A stretch of DNA of 64,000 nt from Lichenibacterium dinghuense (lineage in GTDB: Bacteria; Pseudomonadota; Alphaproteobacteria; Rhizobiales; Beijerinckiaceae), in the NCBI RefSeq assembly GCF_021730615.1, contig NZ_JAJLMN010000001.1:868001-932000 (forward strand). Reading direction: 5' to 3'. The notes below the pieces were generated by a model, which saw only the letters and a program-made list of their open reading frames with translations, did no database searches and was not told the origin of the DNA. This document shows, piece after piece, positions 53,201 to 60,513 of this stretch (position 1 is the first letter of the stretch; the number at the start of each line of letters is the position of its first letter). Both the position numbers and the translations under genes were made by a program.

Positions 53201-56164
53201 TCGTTCCACGCGGCCGCCTACGTGATCCACCTCGCCGGCGTCGGCGCCCCGCTCCGGGAGGTCGTCCGGGCCGGCCGCGACCACGACCACCTGATCGCGG
53301 GGCGCACCCGCGTTTCCCTGTTCCACTGCCGGCTCGAAGTCGCCTTCGCGGAAGCGCTGCTCGGCATGACGGCTTCGCCGACCCGCCTGCGCAAGGAGGG
53401 CCCGACGACGCTCGACGACGTGCTCCGCGAGGCGGGAAACCTCGACCACGGGGAGCGCGGCTTCTTCCTCGCCCGCCACCTCCAGCTCGCCTACCTCTTC
53501 GGCGCGCTCGACGACGCGGCCGCGCTGGCGGCCGCACTGACCGCATTGATGCCGGCGGTCGCCGGCAACTTCGTCGAGGCCGACATCGTGACCTTCGCCC
53601 TCCTGACCGCGCTTGCGGCCGGGCGGCGTCCCGAGTCCTTCGACGGCGACCTCGCCCGCCTCGAAGGCTGGGCCCGGCGCAACCCGAGCAACTTCGCCTG
53701 CCGGCACGCCCTGGTGGCGGCCGAAATCGCCGCTCGCGAGGGCCGGCTGGGGGACGCCATCGGCCACTACGCCCGGGCCGTCGGGGACGCCCGGGCGCGC
53801 AACTTCCCGCACTTCGCCGCCCTGGCGAGCGAGAGGGCGGGACGGTTCTTCCTCGGCCTTGGCGACGCGGTGGCGGGGCACGCCCACCTGGCCGAGGCGC
53901 TCCGGTCCTATGCCGGATGGGGCGCCGACGCCAAGACGGCGGCGCTGATCGCCGAGTTCGCCCCCATGCGGGACGGGCCGCCGGCGGGTCGGGCCGGGTT
54001 GGACCTCGGCCGCCCGGCCCTGGAGTTCACGGCCGTCCTCGACGCCGCGCGGGCGATCTCGGCCGAGATCGACATCGACCGGCTCCTCCAGAAGCTGATG
54101 ACCAGCGTCCAGGAGGTGTCTGGCGCCACCTACGGCGCCCTCGTCCTGAACCAGGACGGCCAGCCCTTCGTCGAGATCGTGCTGAGGCACGGCGAGGGCG
54201 TGTCGGTGTCCGACGCGGCGGCCCAGCCGCTCGACCGGAGCCGGCTCGTGCCGCGCAGCGTGATCGCCCGCGTCGAGCGCGACCGCGCGACCCTGGTCCT
54301 GAAGAATGCCGGATCGTCCGAGTTCGCCCGTGACCCGCACATCCGCGACAACGCGGTCGTGTCGGTGCTCTGCGCCCCCCTGGTCGTGCACGGCAAGCTC
54401 GACGGCTTCGTCTACGTCGAGAACAACCTCACCGTCGCGGCCTTCGATCCCCGCTCGGCCCAGGCCATCCAGATGCTCGCCGCCCAGGCCGCCATCGCGC
54501 TCAACAACGCGCGCCTGTTCGGCCTCCTGGACCGCGCGCGCGCCGACCTGTCGGACGCCAACCGCGACCTCGAACACAAGATCGCCGCACGCACGGCCGA
54601 ACTCGCCAACGCCCACGGCCTCGCCCTGGAGAAGGCGGACGAGGCCGACCGCGCGCGGGACGCGGAAAGGCGCGCCAACGACGCCAAGTCGCGCCTCCTC
54701 AGTGTCGTCAGCCACGAGATCAGGACGCCGATGAACGGCATCCTCGGCATGCTGCAACTGCTCGACAGGTCGCGCCTCGAGCCGCGGGAGCACCGCCAGG
54801 TCGACCTCGCCCAGCGGTCCGGCTTCGCGCTCGTGAAGCTCATCGACGGCATCCTCGACCACTGCAAGCTCGAACTCGGCACCGTCGAGGCGGTCGACGA
54901 GACCTTCGACCTCGACGGACTCATCGAAGGCTCGGTCGAGATCTTCCGACCCTCGGCCGAAGCCAAAGGCCTCGACCTCGCCGTGAGCCGCGATGCGCCG
55001 GCCGACGTCCTGCTGCGCGGCGACGCGCAGGGCATCGGCCGGGTCGTCGCGAACCTCGTCGGCAATGCCGTGAAGTTCACCGACCAGGGACGCGTGGCGG
55101 TGACGCTGGATCTCCAGGGGGAGGGAACGGACGTCTCGCTCTTCCTCAGGGTCGAGGACACGGGCATCGGCATCGCCGAGGCCATGCGGGAGCGCATCTT
55201 CGAGGAGTTCGTGCAGGCCGACGCTTCGGTGGCGAGGCGCTACGGCGGCACGGGCCTCGGCCTCGCCATCGCCCGCCAGATCCTCGCCCTGTCGGGCGGC
55301 ACCATCGCGGTCGAGAGCCGGCCGGGCCTCGGCAGCACCTTCGAGGTCCGGGTGCCCGTGGCCCTCGCGCATCGCGGCCCGGAGCCGGCCCCCGCGATCG
55401 AGGCCGGGCGGCCCCTCACCGTCCTCGTCGTCGACGACGACGAGATCAACCGCGAGGTCGCGTCGGGCCTGCTGCGGCGGCTCGGCCACGCGGTGACCTG
55501 CGCAGACGGCTGGTCCGCCGCCGTCGCGGCGGTCCGGACGGAAACCTTCGACGCGGTCGCCCTGGACCTCCACATGCCGGAGGTCGACGGCATCGAGACG
55601 GCGCAGCGCATCCGGCGCGCCCTCGGCGCCCGGCCCTGCCCGTCGATGGTGCTGCTGACGGCCGACGCCACCGAGGCGGTCCGGCAGAGGAGCATCGACG
55701 CAGGCTTCGACGGCGTGCTCCACAAACCGCTGCGCTTCGATGCGCTCGCGGCGGCGCTCGCGGCCCTGCCGCGGGCAGGAGGGGCCGCGCATCCCCCTGC
55801 GCCGCCGCTGCCGGACGTCGACGCCGCGCCCTTCGCCGACCGCTGCGCGCTGCTGGGCATCCCGCAGACCGCGCGGCTCATCCGCCTCTACGACCGTCGG
55901 TCGCGCCAGACCGTCGAGGCGATCCGCCTCGCCGCGGCGGGGCGCGATCGCTCGGCCCTGTCGAAGCTCGCCCACAGGCTGCGCGGGGCGTCGGGCTCGC
56001 TCGACCTGCGCGAGATGGAGGAGCGGGCCAGGGTGTTGGAGACCGCGGCCCCGGCCGACGATGCGGCCCTGGACGCGGCCGTCGCGGCGCTGCGGCCGGC
56101 GCGGCGGCGCGCCGTCGTGGCCGCCCTCCGCGCCGTGCGGGCCCTCAAGGCGCGCGAAGGATGA
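50237..56164 (+). CDS. Giant hybrid histidine kinase (pseudokinase-AAA-GAF-HK-REC-Hpt)
   Basis: 1975 residues, no transmembrane segment, so probably cytosolic. Domains in order: a Ser/Thr-kinase-like region (about 60-260; [38 protein letters not shown]) in which HRD reads HGN, so likely inactive; an AAA ATPase with Walker A GAAGAGKS near 316 and Walker B [10 protein letters not shown] near 442; a long TPR-like helical region (about 550-1240); GAF (about 1262-1420); HisKA with His about 1493 ([10 protein letters not shown]); HATPase ([21 protein letters not shown]); receiver (about 1728-1845, [11 protein letters not shown]); Hpt with His about 1913 ([11 protein letters not shown]). Converges with the response regulator at 56205. 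Confidence 0.93.
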   Translation: [1975 protein letters not shown]

Positions 56165-56204
56165 CGCTTCCGCGCCGGGCGGCGCCTCTGCGCCTCGGTC
56201 TCCC

Positions 56205-56993
56205 TCAGCGGTCGCGGTCGATGGCGAGGCCGAGCCGGTACCCGAACCCGTTCACCGTCACGATCGGCGCTTCCGGTCCCGGCGCGCTCTTCAGCTTGCG
56301 GCGCAGCCGGGCCACGAGGGCGTCCACCGTGCGCTCGCCCACCTCGGTCTCGCGGTTGCTCACCACCTCCACGAGGTAGTCCCGGCTGAGCGGGCGCCCG
56401 TCGGCCTGGACCAGGGCCGCGATCAGGTCGAACTCGCCCCGCGTGAGCCGGATCGGTTCGCCCTCGAGCGTGGTCAGTTCGCGGCGGGTGTTGTCGATGA
56501 GCCAATTCCCGAAGGTCACGACGGAATCGTCCCGCGCGGCCCTGCGATCCATCTGCCGGCGGCGGAGCAGGGCGCGCGTCCGCGCGAGCAGCTCGCGCAG
56601 GTTGACGGGCTTCGACACGTAATCGTCCCCCGCCAGCTCCAGGGCCATGATGCGGTCCGTCTCGCTGCTGTTCTGCGTGACGAAGATGATGCCGACGGCG
56701 CTCGACGCCCGGATGGTGCGCGCGAGGTCCAGGCCGTCGCAGTCGGGCAGCTGGATGTCGATGAAGACGACGTCCGCGGGCCACCGCTTGAGCAGGCGGA
56801 GGGCGGCCTCCCCGGTCTCGGCCTCCGACACCTCGAACGATTGATCGGACATGTAGGTCCCGATCATGGCGCGCGTGACGTCGTCGTCTTCGACCACCAT
56901 CAGGCGCGGGCGGCTCGAGATCTTCTTCAGCCGAATGGTCGGTGCCGCGAACTCGCTCACAAGTTGATAAGTCCCGGCCGGCCGGTCGACCAT
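56205..56993 (-). CDS. OmpR/TorR-like response regulator
   Basis: 262 residues from ATG 56993 (GGATGAG just upstream; ATG 57005 also in frame). The receiver begins RLMVVEDDDVTRAMIGTYM, with the phospho-accepting Asp in VVFIDIQLPDCDG and the Lys in YVSKPVN. The winged helix (ELTTLEGEPIRLTRGEFDLIAALVQ, GRPLSRDYLVEVV, RTVDALVARLRRKL, IVTVNGFGYRLG) is OmpR/PhoB type. The neighbouring 1975-residue kinase, with its receiver and Hpt, is the likely phosphate source. Ten-base repeats like TorR boxes lie in the divergent promoter at 57017-57047. Confidence 0.92.
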   Translation of the reverse strand: MVDRPAGTYQLVSEFAAPTIRLKKISSRPRLMVVEDDDVTRAMIGTYMSDQSFEVSEAETGEAALRLLKRWPADVVFIDIQLPDCDGLDLARTIRASSAVGIIFVTQNSSETDRIMALELAGDDYVSKPVNLRELLARTRALLRRRQMDRRAARDDSVVTFGNWLIDNTRRELTTLEGEPIRLTRGEFDLIAALVQADGRPLSRDYLVEVVSNRETEVGERTVDALVARLRRKLKSAPGPEAPIVTVNGFGYRLGLAIDRDR

Positions 56994-57016
56994 ATGCTCA
57001 TCCATGATGATGACAG

Positions 57017-57047
57017 CGGTTCACATCGGTTTGCATCCGGTTCACGG
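57017..57047. promoter_or_regulatory. Three ten-base direct repeats, putative response-regulator binding sites
   Basis: CGGTTCACAT (57017-57026), CGGTTTGCAT (57027-57036) and CGGTTCACGG (57038-57047) are spaced by one helical turn. A fourth, CGGTTCATCC, is at 57108-57117. OmpR-family regulators bind such tandem decamers, and the sequence recalls the TorR box consensus CTGTTCATAT. A TACTTA -10-like hexamer is 19 bases after the third repeat, so the array would overlap the -35 of the amine oxidase promoter. It is also 24 bases before the regulator's own start. Confidence 0.6.
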
Positions 57048-57066
57048 ATGGTCGGACGTCACATGC

Positions 57067-57072
57067 TACTTA
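57067..57072 (+). promoter_or_regulatory. Possible -10 element of the amine oxidase promoter
   Basis: TACTTA lies where a -10 would be if the operator array overlaps the -35 (17-base spacing puts the -35 at 57044-57049, ACGGAT, a poor match as expected for an activated promoter). It stands in a short AT-richer stretch. Weak evidence on its own. Confidence 0.3.
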
Positions 57073-57147
57073 GCCTGTGCGGAGCCGCTCCGGCCACTGC
57101 TTTTTGACGGTTCATCCCGCCTGTCCGTCGAAGCTCGCGAGTCTTCC

Positions 57148-58722
57148 ATGCTCGACTTGGCCTCGACCTATCCCCACGTGCCCGTCGCGGACATGCTGGC
57201 CCGGATCAGGCGGGACGACGAGGGCAGACCCCGCAAGCACGTCCTCGTCCTCGGCGCCGGCATGGCGGGCCTCGTCGCAGCCCGCGAATTGCAGGCCCTG
57301 GGCCACACCGTCAGGATCGTCGAAGGCAGCGACCGCATCGGCGGCCGCATCCTCACGCACCGCTTCGAGGACGGCAGCTACAATGAACTGGGCGCCATGC
57401 GCGTGCCCGCGTCGCACGACTACACCCGGCACTACATCGCCGCGGCGTCGCTGGACGACAAGCTGATCCCGTTCGTCAACAGCGTCCCCGAGAACTTCCT
57501 CGACCTGCACGGCCGGGTTGTGCGCGCGGACCACGGGCAGGAGGCCATCTACCCGCTCTACGGCCTGCCGGGATCGCCGACGGTGCCCGCGACCGCCTAT
57601 CCGCAGCCGAACGGCGGCGCCATCTTCGCCTGGCTGCTCGGCAACGTCATCGCGACCCTCACGAAGTTCGAGCAGGACAGCCTGTTCAAGGGGGAGCTGA
57701 CGACGGACCGCCTGCGCGCGCTGGACGGCCTGTCGCTCGGCGCCTTCCTGGACGGGATGGTGCCGTCCGAGGTCAAGCGGCTGGTCGGCGCCTACACGAG
57801 CCTCGCGGTCTGGTTCGACAAGGCCGTCACGATGTTCATCCGGGACCAGATCGTCGAGACGGGCAACGGCCTGCAGACCCTGCTCGGCGGCATGGACCAG
57901 CTTCCGCACGCCATCGCGGGCAAGCTGCTGGCGCCCGGCACCGTGGAGCACCGCGCCGAGGTCACGAGGATCGCCGTCAGGCCCGGCGAGCGCGTCGAAG
58001 TTGACCTCCAGACCCCGCAGGGACACCGGCGGGAGGTCGCGGATTTCGTGCTCTGCACCCTGCCGTTCGGCGTCATGCGCCAGCTCGCGCTCGAAGGACT
58101 GAGCTACGAGAAGACCTACGCCATCGGCGAGATGACCTACGCGGCCTCCACGAAGGTCATCCTCGGCTTCAAGCACCGATTCTGGGAAGCACACTACGGC
58201 ATCTACGGCGGATCCTCGGTGTCGGACGGCATCCAGCGCCAGACCTACTATCCGATGGATCACATCGGTTCGCCCGACCGCGTGGAGGATGGGGCGCCCG
58301 TCAGCGTCCACGGCCGCGCGCCCACGCCGAAGCCCGTCGCGCCGCACGACGGGGCCGACCCGTCCCGCCCGGGTGCGCTCCTCGGGGCCTATTGCTGGGG
58401 CGCCGACGCCCTCCGGCTCGGGGCCCTGTCGCCCGAGCGCCGCGCCCACGCGGTGCGGCTCGGCATCTCCCGCTTTCACCCGGAGGTCATGGACGACGCC
58501 GGCTACACCGGCCACGCGTCGATCTGTTGGGCCACGAACAAGTGGTCGGTCGGAGCCTTCGCGTTCCTTCGGCCCGGCCAGCTCGGAAGCCTCTGGGCCG
58601 CCGCCGGCAAGCCGGAGGGATGCCTGTTCTTCGCGGGCGAACACTGCTCCCTCGATCAGGCCTGGATCCAGGGCGCGCTCATCTCGTCGCTGCAGGCGGT
58701 CGACCAGATCGTCAAGGAGTAG
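57148..58722 (+). CDS. Flavin monoamine/L-amino-acid oxidase-family protein
   Basis: 524 residues from ATG 57148. The ADP-binding fold begins VLVLGAGMAGLVAARELQALGHTVRIVEGSDRIGGRI. RVPASHDYTRHYI lies in the substrate domain, and CLFFAGEHCSLDQAWIQGALISSLQAV is the C-terminal FAD-binding motif. The family oxidises amino acids or amines to imines with O2. In-frame starts further left (57004) would put the operator repeats inside the coding region and give an unlikely N-terminus. It is the first gene rightward of the response regulator, its likely activator. No export signal. Confidence 0.88.
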   Translation: MLDLASTYPHVPVADMLARIRRDDEGRPRKHVLVLGAGMAGLVAARELQALGHTVRIVEGSDRIGGRILTHRFEDGSYNELGAMRVPASHDYTRHYIAAASLDDKLIPFVNSVPENFLDLHGRVVRADHGQEAIYPLYGLPGSPTVPATAYPQPNGGAIFAWLLGNVIATLTKFEQDSLFKGELTTDRLRALDGLSLGAFLDGMVPSEVKRLVGAYTSLAVWFDKAVTMFIRDQIVETGNGLQTLLGGMDQLPHAIAGKLLAPGTVEHRAEVTRIAVRPGERVEVDLQTPQGHRREVADFVLCTLPFGVMRQLALEGLSYEKTYAIGEMTYAASTKVILGFKHRFWEAHYGIYGGSSVSDGIQRQTYYPMDHIGSPDRVEDGAPVSVHGRAPTPKPVAPHDGADPSRPGALLGAYCWGADALRLGALSPERRAHAVRLGISRFHPEVMDDAGYTGHASICWATNKWSVGAFAFLRPGQLGSLWAAAGKPEGCLFFAGEHCSLDQAWIQGALISSLQAVDQIVKE

Positions 58723-58914
58723 CGCTGACCAGCGGTCGGGACGGGTCCGGCGGCGGGACGCGGCTGGCGGCGCGGGAGGTGGGGGCGATCGATCCGCGTG
58801 GAACGGCTGTCCGAACCCTCCCGGCTCACACGCGGTCGGGCGAACTCACCTGACCGCGAACTACGATTGGGTTGGAGGACGGGGGCCGTCATGGACATGC
58901 TTTGGGAGGCGGCG

Positions 58915-60513
58915 ATGAGTGAGGACACCGTCGTCGAATGTGCCATCGTCGGCGCCGGCATGTCCGGCCTGTATTCCGCGTGGCGGCTCGCCTCGGCGCT
59001 GCCCGGTGGGGGGCAGGGCGTCCACGTCTTCGAGATGAGCGACAGGGTCGGCGGCCGCCTCGAAGCGATCCGGATGGCGGGGATGCCGCACGTGCCGGCC
59101 GAGCTCGGCGAGATGCGCATCCTGAAAACGCAGCCGATCGTCCGCAGGCTGGTCGACATGCTGGCGCTGCCGACCGTCGACGGCCCGGCGGGCGGCCAGG
59201 ACGACCACGTCTACCTCCGGGGGCGGCACTTCGCGGCGCGCGACTACGCCGACCCGTCGCTGGTCCCCTACGACCTGCGCGACGACGAAGAAGGGCTGTC
59301 CCCGTCGCAGCTCGTCGTCCGCGCCATCGAGGCCGTCGTCCCGGGCGCCTCCGTTCTGACCCCGCAGGCCCTCCGCGCCGCCTGCGAGGCCGCCACGCTG
59401 AACGGCTACCCGCTGCGCCAGCACGGCATCTGGCAGGTGCTCGGCAGCGCGCTCAGCATCGAGGCCTTCAACCTCGTCCTCGCCGGGGGCGGCTTCGACG
59501 CCCTGTCGGCGAACTGGAACGCCGCCGAGGCCGCCTGCCGGTTCATGGCCGAGCGGTCGAGGACGCCGAGCGCCGCCTCCGCGTCCCACCTGAGGGACGG
59601 CTGCGACGCGATCCCGCTCGCGCTGTGGGACCGCTTGGTCGAGAAGGGCGGACGGGTCCACCTGAAGCAGGAGCTGACGGCCTTCCGCCGCGGGCCCGAC
59701 GATTGCTACACCCTGACGTTCCGGAACGCCGACACCGGCCAGGATCGCGAGGTCACGGCCCGGAACCTGATCCTGGCCATGCCCAAGCGCTCGTTGCAGC
59801 GCCTGGCCGAGCGGGCGCCGGCCGGGCAGGGGACGGCCTCCTTCCTGAGCGGAGCCGGCGTCGGCGAGCTGATCGACAGCGTCGAGGGTCACGCGGTGCA
59901 CAGGCTCGCCCTCGCCTATCCCGAGCCCTGGTGGAACAGGTTCGGCCCGACCTCGGGCGACCTCGTGACGGATCTGCCCCTGCGGCGGATGCGCTACCTC
60001 GCGACCGAGGGCGACCAGCCGGGGGCCGATCCGCGCAACCGGAACGCCCTGCTCGTCGCCTCCTACGCGGACGGCCCGTCGGCCCGCTACTGGGACGGCG
60101 TCCGGGCCAGCGGGCCGCGCTTCCTCGGCCTGCCCAACGACTTCGCGCCGCACCATCGCGCGCCGCACGCCGAGGCCCACGCGGTCAGCACGCTGATGGT
60201 CGACGACGTGCACCGGCAGGTCGCCGCGGCCCACGGCCTCGACGACCTGCCCCGCGCCTACGACGCCGCCTTCCGCGACTGGGGCGACGACCCCTTCGGC
60301 GGCGGCTGGCATTCCTGGAAGATCGGCGTGAACGCCGGCGACGTGATGCGCCGGATCATCCGCCCGGTCGACGGCGAGGCGGTCTTCATCTGCGGCGAAG
60401 CCTATTCGACCCACCAGGGCTGGGTCGAGGGCGCCCTGCAGACCGCCGAGACGATGCTGACGCAGCATTTCGGCCTCGCACCGTTGCTCCAGCCGATGGC
60501 GTGGGCGTCGTGA
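58915..60513 (+). CDS. FAD-dependent amine oxidase-like oxidoreductase
   Basis: 532 residues from ATG 58915, set by GGGAGG six bases before (58904-58909). The FAD-binding motif is ECAIVGAGMSGLYSAWRLA, then VFEMSDRVGGRLEAIRM and AELGEMRI. The C-terminus has VFICGEAYSTHQGWVEGALQTAETML, as in amine oxidases. It is distinct from the oxidase at 57148 rather than a recent copy. It follows that gene by 192 bases and overlaps the next by GTGA, so it may act on the same pathway intermediate or an adjacent one. Confidence 0.87.
   Translation: MSEDTVVECAIVGAGMSGLYSAWRLASALPGGGQGVHVFEMSDRVGGRLEAIRMAGMPHVPAELGEMRILKTQPIVRRLVDMLALPTVDGPAGGQDDHVYLRGRHFAARDYADPSLVPYDLRDDEEGLSPSQLVVRAIEAVVPGASVLTPQALRAACEAATLNGYPLRQHGIWQVLGSALSIEAFNLVLAGGGFDALSANWNAAEAACRFMAERSRTPSAASASHLRDGCDAIPLALWDRLVEKGGRVHLKQELTAFRRGPDDCYTLTFRNADTGQDREVTARNLILAMPKRSLQRLAERAPAGQGTASFLSGAGVGELIDSVEGHAVHRLALAYPEPWWNRFGPTSGDLVTDLPLRRMRYLATEGDQPGADPRNRNALLVASYADGPSARYWDGVRASGPRFLGLPNDFAPHHRAPHAEAHAVSTLMVDDVHRQVAAAHGLDDLPRAYDAAFRDWGDDPFGGGWHSWKIGVNAGDVMRRIIRPVDGEAVFICGEAYSTHQGWVEGALQTAETMLTQHFGLAPLLQPMAWAS

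Noticed and set aside
49331-55975. A 2214-codon open frame on the minus strand
   Set aside because: It lies opposite the histidine kinase and SDR genes, whose domains are clear. Its Arg/Gly/Glu-rich, motif-free translation is what high-GC codon bias gives on the opposite strand.
57004-57147. N-terminal extension of the first amine oxidase to ATG 57004
   Set aside because: It would overlap the regulator gene start, contain the operator-like repeats, and has a composition unlike the rest of the protein.
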